Assembly (NCBI GenBank): GCA_029008095.1
Contig: JAQXJB010000052.1
Coordinates: 62,001-126,000 of the forward strand
Origin: Clostridiales bacterium
Lineage (GTDB): Bacteria; Bacillota; Clostridia; Oscillospirales; Oscillospiraceae
Direction of reading: 5' to 3'
DNA: 64,000 bases
Translations under genes and position numbers: made by a program
The notes under the pieces: generated by a model
What the model was told of the DNA's origin: nothing
Seen by the model: only the letters and a program-made list of their open reading frames with translations
Database searches by the model: none
In this document: positions 35,013 to 44,500 of the stretch, piece after piece
How positions within the stretch are numbered: the stretch's first letter is position 1
Layout of the letters: each line of letters starts with the position of its first letter

Positions 35013-36515
35013 ATGAACAGCAAGAAGCTTTTGAAAAACACTGTACTGATGACCATGTTTTCCGTCTTTATGCGAATGATCGGTCTGAGCTTTCAGGTTT
35101 TTATATCCAATTCAATCGGAGCGGAGGGCATTGGTCTGTTTCAACTGGTAATGTCGGTAAATTCTCTGGCAATAACAGTGGCGACCTCCGGCGTACGCTT
35201 CGCAGTTACCCGGCTGGTGGCGGAAGTGATTGGCGAGAGAAAGCAGCGGGATGTGCGCAGCGTTGTCAATTGCTGTTTTCTATATGCCGCACTCTTTGGC
35301 GTTCTTGCCTTTGTGCTGGTATTTTTCAATGCCGAGTACCTTGCCAGATATTGGGCGGGTGATATACGAACTGCCATGCCGATAAAAATACTTTCCTTCG
35401 GTCTGATATTCATTTCTCTCACAACTGTTACCGGAGGGTATTTTACCGCCGTGGGACGCGTTGGCCGTGCTGCCATCATACAGCTTGTCGAGCAGCTCAT
35501 GATGATTTCTTTTACATTCTACGCACTTCCCCGCGCGGCGGGCGATATGGTAAGCGGCTGCACTGCTATCAGCCGCTCCTCTGTCTGTGCGGATATGTTT
35601 ACATTTATAATAAGTATGAGCGTATACTTTGCCGACGTCAGGCGCTACGGAAAATCCTCCGGCAGCAAAAAATATTTCTCACGCCTGGTCAGCATTTCCC
35701 TGCCGTTGGCCGCAAGCGCATATGCCCGTACTGTGCTGAACACCCTGCAGCATATGCTCACCCCGGCAGGCTTGAGAAAATCCGGCGCTTCCGCCGAGGA
35801 CGCTCTCGCCTCCTACGGCGCGGTACACGGCATGGCGCTGCCTGTGGTGCTCTTCCCCTCCGCCCTGTTCACGTCATTGGCCGAGCTTCTTATACCTGAG
35901 CTTACCGAGCACCAGGTATCCGGCAACACCGTCATGGTTAATAAGACCGTAAACCGAATATTGAAGCTATGCCTTTCCTTTTCAATATGCTGCGCCGCCG
36001 TTCTGTTTACCTTCGGTGAGGATATAGGTCTTACATTGTATAACGATGTATCTGTAGGATATTATGTAAAGCTCCTGTCGCCGTTGGTCATCATAATGTA
36101 TATGGATACCGTCACCGACGGAATGCTGAAAGGACTGGGACAGCAGCTTTATACAATGGGTGTGAACATAGCCGACGCGGCTCTCAGTCTTGCTATGGTT
36201 TTCTTTCTGCTGCCGATATACGCCGTCAAGGCCTACATATTCATGATATTTTTCACGGAGTGCTTTAACTTCGCCCTCAGCATACTGCGCCTTACACGGA
36301 TGGCTGATATACATATAAACATCAGCGACATTCTGCTGCCCCTGCTCTGCTCTTTAGTTTCGGTGAACCTGTCGCTGCTGCTTCTTAACGTTACCGGGTG
36401 CGGCGGTACTAAGCTTGGTCTGGCTGTTGCTATATGCCTTTCCGCTTTGCTATGCGTTTTTCTTCTGCGGATATTTTACGCATTGTCGCCCGGCAAATCC
36501 GTAATACGAATGTAA
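35013..36515 (+). CDS. SpoVB/MurJ-like lipid flippase (MOP superfamily)
   Basis: 500 residues, about 12-14 membrane segments. The N terminus (VLMTMFSVFMRMIGLSFQVFISNSIGAEGIGLFQLV) and GVRFAVTRLVAEV match polysaccharide-export/stage V sporulation protein B relatives, which flip lipid-linked cell-wall or spore-cortex precursors. SpoVB identity is likely but not certain, since Clostridia carry several paralogues. Start at ATG 35013, ten bases after GGAGG. Some 70 bases separate it from polA. Confidence 0.85.
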   Translation: MNSKKLLKNTVLMTMFSVFMRMIGLSFQVFISNSIGAEGIGLFQLVMSVNSLAITVATSGVRFAVTRLVAEVIGERKQRDVRSVVNCCFLYAALFGVLAFVLVFFNAEYLARYWAGDIRTAMPIKILSFGLIFISLTTVTGGYFTAVGRVGRAAIIQLVEQLMMISFTFYALPRAAGDMVSGCTAISRSSVCADMFTFIISMSVYFADVRRYGKSSGSKKYFSRLVSISLPLAASAYARTVLNTLQHMLTPAGLRKSGASAEDALASYGAVHGMALPVVLFPSALFTSLAELLIPELTEHQVSGNTVMVNKTVNRILKLCLSFSICCAAVLFTFGEDIGLTLYNDVSVGYYVKLLSPLVIIMYMDTVTDGMLKGLGQQLYTMGVNIADAALSLAMVFFLLPIYAVKAYIFMIFFTECFNFALSILRLTRMADIHINISDILLPLLCSLVSVNLSLLLLNVTGCGGTKLGLAVAICLSALLCVFLLRIFYALSPGKSVIRM

Positions 36516-36584
36516 GTGACAAGCCGTCCGATTTGTGGTATACTATAATAATAAAAGCTACAATCGCTTGGAGGTCACCTGACG

Positions 36585-39185
36585 ATGAAATTAATGGTCA
36601 TAGACGGCAACAGCATCCTTAACCGCGCTTTTTACGGAATTCGCCTGCTTTCGACAGCTTCAGGACTCTATACCAACGCCGTATACGGCTTTCTGAATAT
36701 ACTGCAGCGCCTTTTGAGCGAGGACAAACCGGATGCGCTCTGCGTCACCTTCGATTTGAAGGCTCCCACATTCCGCCACAGAATGTATGACGGCTATAAG
36801 GCTTCTCGAAAGGGTATGCCTGATGAGCTGGCTATGCAGGTACCTTACATCAAATCCGTGCTGGATGCGATGAACATCCCCCGCTATGAGCTGGAAGGCT
36901 ATGAGGCAGACGACCTTATCGGCACTATCTCCCGCCGCTGTGCCGATGCCGGCTGGGACTGCATCGCTGTCACCGGAGACCGGGACAGTCTGCAGCTCAT
37001 CACCGACAGCACCCACGTCAAGCTCGTTACCTCCAAGGCGGGTAAAAATGAGTATCTCGAATACGACCCTGCGGTTTTTGAAGAAAAGTACGGCTTCGAG
37101 CCAATACACCTAATCGATCTTAAAGCGCTCATGGGTGACAGCTCCGACTGCATCCCCGGCGTTGCGGGTGTGGGCGAAAAGACTGCCACCGAGCTCATAT
37201 GCAAGTACCGCAGTTTGGAGAACGTATTCGCCGCCATCGGCAGCGGCGAGCTGAAGCCCGCCGTTGAGAAAAAACTGAGTGCCGGCAGGGAAAGTGCGGA
37301 AATGTCCTACACCCTCGCTAAGATCATCACCGACGCACCCCTTGCATTCAACGTTGATGACAACCGTATACGTCCCTATAACAACGATGACCTTTATAAG
37401 CTTTTCACCGAGCTTGAATTCACCAAGCTTATTGAAAAATTCGGTCTTACCGCTCCCGGCATCCGTGCAGCAGCAGACCGCACACTGGACTGCAGTGCAG
37501 TCCGGCTATACACGCAGGAAGATGTGGCAAAGGCCGCTTCCGCATTTGTCGGAAGCCCGGTATATATCGTCTGCTCCCCTGCTCTGGCTGACGTTACCTT
37601 CGGTGCGGGCGAAAGCTTCTTTACGGTTTCCAACGCCTCCGGCAGTACGCTTGCGCCTATTTTTACCCTTGAGAACAAGATTGGCCACGATATCAAGGAT
37701 ATACAGCTTGAGCTTCTGAAAAACGATCTCCCCACTGACGGATGGATATTTGACACGGCCCTGGCCGCATATCTGCTTGATCCCTCGGCCTCCGATTACG
37801 CGATAGAAGAGCTGGCAGCTCATTACTGCGGAGTGGAACTCTCACATACACCGCAAAACGAGCAGCTTTCTCTTTTGGACGAGCCCGACGGCAGCGGTGA
37901 TGCCGACAAGGCTGCCGCGCTCCAGCTACTCTATCCCCTGCTGAGTGATAAGCTCCGTGAGCTTGACATGGAGAAACTCTATTATGATATTGAGCTTCCT
38001 CTTTGTCCTGTTCTTGCCGAGATGGAGCACATTGGCTGTCTGGTAGACCGCGAAGCTCTTATAGAATACGGCAAGCTTCTGGCGGCGAATATCAGTGTTT
38101 TTGAAAATGACATTTACGAACTGGCCGGAGAGCGGTTCAATATCAATTCCTCAAAGCAGCTTGGGACCATACTTTTCGACAAGCTGGGGCTGCCGCCTGT
38201 CAGCAAGACCAAAAGCGGCTACTCCACAAATATCGAGGTTCTGGAGAAGCTTGCAGGCAAGCACCCTATAGTCGAGGATATAATCAACTACCGCCAGCTC
38301 AGCAAGCTCAAATCCACCTATGCCGACGGACTTATCAAGGAGATACGCGAGGACGGGCGCATACACACCAAATTCAACATGACTGTGACCGCCACCGGCA
38401 GGCTTTCCTCTACCGAGCCTAACCTTCAGAACATTCCCGTCCGCACTCAACTGGGCGAGGAATTCCGCAAGATGTTTATCGCGCCTCCCGGCTGCCTGCT
38501 GGTGGACGCGGACTATTCCCAGATAGAGCTGCGGCTGCTTGCCCATATTTCGGGAGACAGTACCATGCTGGATTACTTCGCCAACGGAATGGACATACAC
38601 CGTGCCACTGCCGCCCAGGTATTCGGCGTCGCACCGGAGGAGGTCACATCTGTCCAGCGCAGCCGCGCGAAGGCTGTAAACTTCGGGATAGTATACGGTA
38701 TTTCCGATTTCTCGCTGGCTCAGGACATCAAGGTCACCCGCAGTGAGGCAAAGCAATATATCGAAAGCTATCTGAATACCTTCAGCGGGGTCAAGCGCTA
38801 TATGAGTGACATTGTGGCGCAGGCAAAGGCCGACGGATATGTCTCCACCATATTCGGGCGCAGGCGCTATCTGCCAGAACTCAGCTCCAAAAACTTTAAT
38901 CTTCGCTCCTTCGCGGAACGGGTCGCGCTGAACATGCCCATTCAGGGCACGGCAGCCGACATTATCAAGCTGGCAATGATAAATGTTTCCCGCCGCTTCC
39001 GCAATGAAGGCATGGACTCCCGCCTGATTCTGCAGATACACGACGAACTTATCGCCCAGTGTCCTGAGGCAGAGGCCGAAAAAGCAAGGGCCATACTCAC
39101 AGAGGAAATGGAAAACGTTGTTCAGCTCTCAGTGCGTCTCCTTGCGGAGGCAAAGATCGGCGCGAGCTGGTACGACGCGAAATGA
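36585..39185 (+). CDS. polA: DNA polymerase I
   Basis: 866 residues. The N-terminal 5' nuclease domain (MVIDGNSILNRAFYG, YEADDLIGT, TGDRDSLQL) is followed by a 3'-5' exonuclease-like domain at about residues 300-460 that lacks the usual acidic first motif and so is probably inactive for proofreading, as in Bacillus. The polymerase domain carries motif A DADYSQIELRLLAHISGD, motif B RSRAKAVNFGIVYGIS and motif C LQIHDEL. It removes primers and fills repair gaps. The rimI gene follows after 10 bases. Confidence 0.98.
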   Translation: MKLMVIDGNSILNRAFYGIRLLSTASGLYTNAVYGFLNILQRLLSEDKPDALCVTFDLKAPTFRHRMYDGYKASRKGMPDELAMQVPYIKSVLDAMNIPRYELEGYEADDLIGTISRRCADAGWDCIAVTGDRDSLQLITDSTHVKLVTSKAGKNEYLEYDPAVFEEKYGFEPIHLIDLKALMGDSSDCIPGVAGVGEKTATELICKYRSLENVFAAIGSGELKPAVEKKLSAGRESAEMSYTLAKIITDAPLAFNVDDNRIRPYNNDDLYKLFTELEFTKLIEKFGLTAPGIRAAADRTLDCSAVRLYTQEDVAKAASAFVGSPVYIVCSPALADVTFGAGESFFTVSNASGSTLAPIFTLENKIGHDIKDIQLELLKNDLPTDGWIFDTALAAYLLDPSASDYAIEELAAHYCGVELSHTPQNEQLSLLDEPDGSGDADKAAALQLLYPLLSDKLRELDMEKLYYDIELPLCPVLAEMEHIGCLVDREALIEYGKLLAANISVFENDIYELAGERFNINSSKQLGTILFDKLGLPPVSKTKSGYSTNIEVLEKLAGKHPIVEDIINYRQLSKLKSTYADGLIKEIREDGRIHTKFNMTVTATGRLSSTEPNLQNIPVRTQLGEEFRKMFIAPPGCLLVDADYSQIELRLLAHISGDSTMLDYFANGMDIHRATAAQVFGVAPEEVTSVQRSRAKAVNFGIVYGISDFSLAQDIKVTRSEAKQYIESYLNTFSGVKRYMSDIVAQAKADGYVSTIFGRRRYLPELSSKNFNLRSFAERVALNMPIQGTAADIIKLAMINVSRRFRNEGMDSRLILQIHDELIAQCPEAEAEKARAILTEEMENVVQLSVRLLAEAKIGASWYDAK

Positions 39186-39195
39186 GGACGGCATT

Positions 39196-39639
39196 ATGGT
39201 ACTTGTACGCTTAACAGAAGCCTTAATTCCTCAAATGGAGGAGCTGGAAAGGATATGCTTCTCCATGCCCTGGTCTGCGGAGATGATAAGAAGTGAGCTT
39301 GAAAACCCAAGCTGCCTTTATCTCGCCGCCCTTGAGGGAGACACATTGGTGGGCTATATCGGAGTGCAGACAGTTTTGGACGAGGGCTACATCAATAACG
39401 TGGCCGTCCGCCCGGAATACCGGCGCCGGGGCATAGCCTCCGCCCTCATATCCCTGCTTATCGAGCAGGCGCGGGAGATCGGTCTTGCGTTTCTCACTCT
39501 GGAGGTCAGAGCGAGCAACGACGCCGCAATAACACTCTACGAAAAACTCGGCTTCTCCCCTGTCGGCAGGCGCAGAAATTACTATGAAAAGCCCCGTGAG
39601 GACGCTATACTCATGACGATTTTCTTCACAAAGGAATGA
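39196..39639 (+). CDS. rimI: Ribosomal protein S18-alanine N-acetyltransferase
   Basis: 147 residues from the ATG at 39196; GAGG overlapping the polA stop is its site. GNAT fold: NNVAVRPEYRRRGIASALI (acetyl-CoA loop) near residue 68 and LEVRASNDAAITLYEKLGFSPVGRRRNYY near the end, both typical of RimI. It acetylates the N terminus of S18 in model bacteria. The position directly before tsaD agrees with the usual rimI-tsaD pairing. Confidence 0.93.
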   Translation: MVLVRLTEALIPQMEELERICFSMPWSAEMIRSELENPSCLYLAALEGDTLVGYIGVQTVLDEGYINNVAVRPEYRRRGIASALISLLIEQAREIGLAFLTLEVRASNDAAITLYEKLGFSPVGRRRNYYEKPREDAILMTIFFTKE

Positions 39640-39646
39640 TTTACAA

Positions 39647-40666
39647 ATGATTATTATGTCCGTGGAATCCTCCTGCGACGAGACCGCCGTAGCCATAACC
39701 CGCGACGGACGCGAGGTACTCGCAGACGAGATATTTTCTCAAATCGATATACACACCATTTACGGCGGCGTCGTGCCGGAGTTGGCATCCCGCTGCCACA
39801 TTGAGGTCATATCCCGGCTTGCTGACAGCGCAATAGCAAAGGCCGGCATCAGCCGTGCGGACATAGACGCCGTTGCGGTGACCTGTGCCCCCGGCCTTAT
39901 CGGCGCGGTGCTTGTGGGCGTGAACTTTGCCAAAGCCGTGGCGCTGGCGCTGGGCGTACCGCTCATCCCGGTGCATCACATTCGCGGTCACATTGCCGCC
40001 AACTACATCGCCCATCCTGAGCTTGAGCCGCCATTCATAGCCCTCGTCGTTTCCGGCGGAAATACGCTCATCGCCCATGTCAAGGACTACACCGACCTTG
40101 AAATACTTGGCTCCACCCGCGATGACGCGGCCGGCGAATGCTTCGATAAGACCGCCCGGGTGCTCGGACTCGGTTATCCCGGCGGCGCGAAGATCGACGC
40201 ACTGGCAAAGGACGGCGACGAGAACAAATATCATCTGCCCGTTTCCAGGCTGGAGGACAACCCATACGACATGTCCTTCTCTGGTCTAAAGACCGCAGTC
40301 ATTAACCTCGCTCACAACAGTGAGCAGAAGAACGAGGAACTGGACAGGCCGGGTCTGGCGGCCTCTCTTTGCAAGGCCATCAGTGATTCCCTGGTTCCCA
40401 GGGCTGTCGCTGCCGCTAAAGCCTGCGGCTGCACGAAGCTGGCCGCCGCCGGCGGCGTAGCGGCCAATTCCGTAATACGCCGGGATTTGGAGCATGCCGC
40501 GGCCAAAGCCGGTCTTGAGCTTTATCTCGCCCCACTCTCCCTCTGCGGCGACAACGGCGCCATGATAGGCTGTCAAGGCTACTATGAATATCTCGCCGGG
40601 AAGAGAGCTGGAAGCGACTTAAACGCATGGGCCAGCATTCCTGCCGACAATTCCATCGTTTTCTGA
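39647..40666 (+). CDS. tsaD: tRNA N6-adenosine threonylcarbamoyltransferase TsaD
   Basis: 339 residues. ESSCDETAVA near residue 7 and the metal-binding HHIRGHIAAN near residue 109 identify it, along with VSGGNTLI and the C-terminal ASK-fold AAAGGVAANSVIRRDL. TsaD transfers the threonylcarbamoyl group to A37 of ANN-decoding tRNAs. TsaB and TsaE, its usual partners, are not in the window. Start at ATG 39647 (an alternative ATG is three codons later). Confidence 0.97.
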   Translation: MIIMSVESSCDETAVAITRDGREVLADEIFSQIDIHTIYGGVVPELASRCHIEVISRLADSAIAKAGISRADIDAVAVTCAPGLIGAVLVGVNFAKAVALALGVPLIPVHHIRGHIAANYIAHPELEPPFIALVVSGGNTLIAHVKDYTDLEILGSTRDDAAGECFDKTARVLGLGYPGGAKIDALAKDGDENKYHLPVSRLEDNPYDMSFSGLKTAVINLAHNSEQKNEELDRPGLAASLCKAISDSLVPRAVAAAKACGCTKLAAAGGVAANSVIRRDLEHAAAKAGLELYLAPLSLCGDNGAMIGCQGYYEYLAGKRAGSDLNAWASIPADNSIVF

Positions 40667-41084
40667 ATCAGGACATAATGCACCATCTTTCAGAATCATG
40701 TTATTATGTCTACTTTAGCATGGCACGTTTTTTCATTTTTCTTTGGTGTATTTCTCTTTTCATTTCATGCTTTTTCGTGAAATTTCCTCATAAATACAGG
40801 CGCTTTTCTTTTTGTGGAAAACTCTGTGGATAATGTGCAAAACTATTTGTATAACAGATTTATTTGAAAGTTATGTAAACTTATTCATTTCGTGTTTTTT
40901 CCCATTTTTTCTCTGCCGTTTTTTGTCTTTTTCCCTTTTTTCGCCGTTTTTTACGGCTGACATTTTTGGGGAGCAAGCTCGTATTCTACGGGATTTTATT
41001 GCAAATTAAGGAATAATTTCCCTTTATGTAATTTTTGTATACTATTTGTAATCATTTGTCCCCTACTTTCACTCTTTTTTATAA
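40667..41084. other. AT-rich, pyrimidine-rich spacer without genes
   Basis: The plus strand is strikingly rich in T and C, with several runs of five or six T. It holds a small GCCGT/ACGGC hairpin (40943-40957) and the DnaA-box-like cluster at 40813-40842. No open frame looks real. Confidence 0.6.
40813..40842. promoter_or_regulatory. Cluster of three DnaA-box-like 9-mers
   Basis: TGTGGAAAA (40813-40821), TGTGGATAA (40825-40833) and TGTGCAAAA (40834-40842). The middle one is a perfect reverse DnaA box (TTATCCACA on the other strand); the first differs by one base and the last by two. They sit in an AT-rich tract beside the tRNA-Thr island. Confidence 0.5.
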
Positions 41085-41113
41085 TTGACAAAACCAGGTA
41101 TGTGCTATATAAT
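41085..41113 (+). promoter_or_regulatory. Perfect consensus promoter of tRNA-Thr
   Basis: TTGACA at 41085-41090, exactly 17 bases, TATAAT at 41108-41113; transcription would begin about 20 bases before the tRNA. Confidence 0.88.
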
Positions 41114-41141
41114 AAACTTCGTTCTTGTGTTAACAGGAAAT

Positions 41142-41217
41142 GCTGGTGTAGCTCAGTCGGTAGAGCAGCTGATTCGTAATCAGCAGGTCAGGTGTTCGAG
41201 TCACCCCACCAGCTCCA
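41142..41217 (+). tRNA. tRNA-Thr (anticodon CGT)
   Basis: Acceptor GCTGGTG/CACCAGC, D arm GCTC/GAGC, anticodon stem GCTGA/TCAGC with loop TTCGTAA, T loop TTCGAGT, and encoded CCA. The stretch from the anticodon loop to the T arm (41173-41203) is repeated with two mismatches at 48664-48694, which marks this gene as an integration target. Confidence 0.96.
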
Positions 41218-41256
41218 CAAAGACCGTATTCTAATGAATACGGTCTTTGTCTTTTT
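41217..41256 (+). terminator. Terminator of tRNA-Thr
   Basis: Fifteen-base perfect stem (arms 41217-41231 and 41236-41250) with loop TAAT, followed by CTTTTTCT. Confidence 0.9.
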
Positions 41257-41475
41257 CTAAGCATATTTCGTATTTTCAGCACTTTTTTCAACTCCAAGCC
41301 CCTCGAAAACGCTCGTTTTCAGGGAATTTTTCTTTCGAAATTCAATTCAGTTCGAAAAAACAGTCGCAGAGAAATGGAAATAAAAATCGACTTATTTCAT
41401 TGCTTTAAGCCGCTCTTTTGGTTGGCATACCCATCTCTCACCAGCACAGCGAAAGAAACAGAAAGCACCGGAGTG

Positions 41476-41542
41476 GTGATATGCTCCCTCCTTGATTGAC
41501 AGTTTTGCTTTTTCACTGTCTCACATGAAGGGAGCATATCAC
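41476..41542. repeat. Large nested inverted repeat
   Basis: Outer arms GTGATATGCTCCCT (41476-41489) and AGGGAGCATATCAC (41529-41542) are perfect over 14 bases. Inside, GACAGT (41498-41503) pairs with ACTGTC (41515-41520). It lies 55 bases downstream of the surface-protein stop. It lacks a T tail on either strand, so it is not a standard terminator. The rest of the 41257-41596 spacer shows no gene. Confidence 0.7.
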
Positions 41543-41596
41543 TTGCTACACGGTGTTATTTTGCTTATTTCGATGTGCCGCTTTGTGTATAGGTTT

Positions 41597-44500
41597 TTAC
41601 AGGTTCAAAGCCTTCACAAAATTCATCAACATCTGGGCGACCTCAGCGCGGCTGGCATAGTCTACGGCGCCCAGAATATCGTTGCCGTAGCCGGTTATAA
41701 TACCGATTTCGTTGGCCCAGCGCATGGCCTCCAGCGCATAGCCGCTGATTTGGTCAGCGTCAATGTAGCTGTCCAGACTGTGGTCGCTCTCCGGGCCGCC
41801 GGCGTAGCGCCAGAGCATGACGGCCAGCTGCTCCCGGGTGATGGGGTCTTCGGGGTCGGTGCCGTCGGAAATACCGTTTTCCACCGCCCAGACCATGCCC
41901 TTTTCGTACCAGGTCTTGCCGCTGGTGGTATCAACGCCATCCAGTCGGGCCAGGACAGTCATCAGCATGGCGCGGGTCATGCCGGAGTCGGTATCAAAGG
42001 TCGTTGTGCTTGTGCCCTCAAACATACCACGAGCCACAACGAAGTCCACGGCTTCCTCTGCCCAGTGGCGGACAGGCTGGACATCCACAAACTCCTTGGA
42101 ATTGTCCACGATTTTCACGGTGACAGTACCCTCTACCGTCAGCACTATGCCGTTTTCGACAGGAATGGAGGTCTTGACGATTTCCTCGGAACCGTCGGCG
42201 TTCACGATGAAAACCACGGTGCCGGGGGTGACAGTCTCCACGGGGATCTCCACCTTGACGGGGTTCTCGGCGGATACGGAGGCAGGAACTTCCACGTTCA
42301 CCACGGGGGCGGTCCCGGCGTCTTTGGCGGCGGTGACCTCCACGGGCAGGGCCACGGGCGCGCCGCTCTCAATGGCCTGGGTGACGGCCTGGTCGGACAC
42401 GGTGGCCTCCACCGTGGTGGTGGTCTCACCGGCGGCGTTGGTCTCGGTGACCTTCTCCGCCGTGGTGCCGGTAGTGTCGGTGGCCTTCACGGTCTCGGTG
42501 GAGGTGGTCACGCCGTTGGCATCGGTCTTGGTCTCGGCGGTGGTCTCCACGGAGGAGCCGTCCGCGCCCTGCACGGTCTCGGTGACCGTCTCCACGGTAG
42601 AGCCGTCCTTGTTGGTGACGGTCTCGGTGACGGTCTGGGTGGTTTTGCCCTCCTCGTCGGTGACGGGCTGGCTGGTGGTGGTCTCCGTCACGGTTCCGGT
42701 GGTCTTGTCGGTCACGGTGGTGGTAGTGGAACCGTCCTCATTTTCGGTGGTCTCCGTGATGGATGGATCGGTAGGCGGAATATAGAGCCAATATGCATAG
42801 AAAGTCTTGTCACCAGTGTCCGTGGTGGTGATTTCTGTCACAGCTTTCCCTATGCAATCCTCATTGTCGTACCAACCTACGAAATAATATCCGCTTTTGG
42901 TGACTTTGGTAGGCAACGTTGCGCCAACACCATAGGTGTAAGATGTCACATCGCCCTCCTGAATGGTGCCGCTGTTCACGTTGAGGGTCACGGCATAGGT
43001 GTTGACCGTCCACTGAGCCTTGATGGTTACATTTTCCGCGGGCATGGTCTCAGGAATATCCTTATCCCAGCCGGCAAAGGTGTAGCCGGTCTTGGTGGGA
43101 TTTGCCGGGGCGGTCACATCCGTACCGTAGTTCTGAGTGATGGAATCCACAGCAGTACCGCCGTCGGTATCGAAGGTGATGGTGTACTGATTGATCGTCC
43201 ACGTTGCCTTGATGGTCACATTTTCCGCAGGCATGGTTGCGGGTATTTCCTTATCCCAGCCGGCAAAGGTGTAGCCGGTCTTAGTGGGATCTGCCGGGGC
43301 GTTCACAGTGGTGTTGTAGTCCTGAGTGATGGCATCCACAGCAGAACCGCCGTCGGTATCAAAGGTAATGGTGTACTGGTTGATCGTCCACGTTGCCTTG
43401 ATGGTCATATTCTCCGCGGGCATTGTTGTGGGTATTTCCTTATCCCAGCCGGCAAAGGTGTAGCCGGTCTTGGTGGGAGTTGCCGGGGCGTTCACAGTGG
43501 TGTTGTAGTCCTGAGTGATGGCTGCGATTTCGCTGCCGCCGTCGGTGTCAAAGGTGATGGTGTACTGGTTGATCGTCCACGTTGCCTTGATGGTCATATT
43601 TTCCGCAGGCATGGTTGCGGGTATTTCCTTATCCCAGCCGGCAAAGGTGTAGCCGGTCTTGGTGGGATCTGCCGGGGCGGTCACAGCGGTGTTGTAGTCC
43701 TGAGTGATGGCATCCACAGCAGTACCGCCGTCGGTATCGAAGGTAATGGTGTACTGGTTAATCGTCCAAACCGCATACAGGGTCGTATCCGCCGAAATGT
43801 CGGAAACGGAAGCACCGGCCTGATATGCAGCGTCGGTTGCGGCATTCGTCGTTGCCCAGCCCTTGAAGGTATATCCGGTTCTGGTAATGTCGCCCTGTGC
43901 GGCTGCGGTAAAGTTGGCACCGACGTCCTGCGTCTGTGCGGTGGGAATTGTGCCGCTGCCGTTGTTCAGATCATAAGTGACGGTGTAGGTGTCGAGGGTC
44001 TTAACGGGCGTTCCAGCGCTGGCAGGAGACGGATTGTGGTTGCCATCTCCCGCATAGCGGGCGAAGAAGTAATACTGAGTGTTCTTCGTCAGGCCGGTAA
44101 AGTCGGGAGAAGTCTGCCATGCGTTCTCCTCGGTGGGCGCGTCACTCGTGGTGCTGTAAGCATACTGCACATCACCATAGCCGGTGGTGGTGATAGCCTC
44201 CAACCGGACTCCGGTTGATGTTTCAGCCTCCTTTACCTCGGGAGCAGCAGGCGCGGACTGATCCGCTTTATTTATGGTCAGCGTGCCGGACGTGTAAGTA
44301 ATGTCATAGTTGCCTGTCACATCGTTGTCGCTGCTGTCGACAATTGTTGCTGCGCTGGGCATGATGGTGCCACCGGGAGCGTCTCCTGTGCTGGGCATCA
44401 GGGTAATGTCTTTCAGCGTATCGCCAGTTGCCAGTGTTGCGGTCACCTGATCGGTGGTCGTGGCGATATTGCCGCCGTAAGTGATCGTCTGATCTTTTGC

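Noticed and set aside
36585..39185. polA regarded as unusual because its exonuclease motifs are missing
   Set aside because: Loss of proofreading residues in PolA is common in Firmicutes, so it is recorded only in the annotation.
43002..43757. Regularly spaced repeats considered as a CRISPR array
   Set aside because: The 189-bp units are fully coding and in frame, with no short repeat-unique spacer pattern; no cas genes are present.
41492..44218. A 908-codon open frame on the plus strand, antisense to the surface-protein gene
   Set aside because: It mirrors the repetitive, GC-biased coding strand (low-complexity His/Gly/Val), lacks a ribosome site and has no domain; the minus-strand gene has a signal peptide, SLH domains and a promoter.
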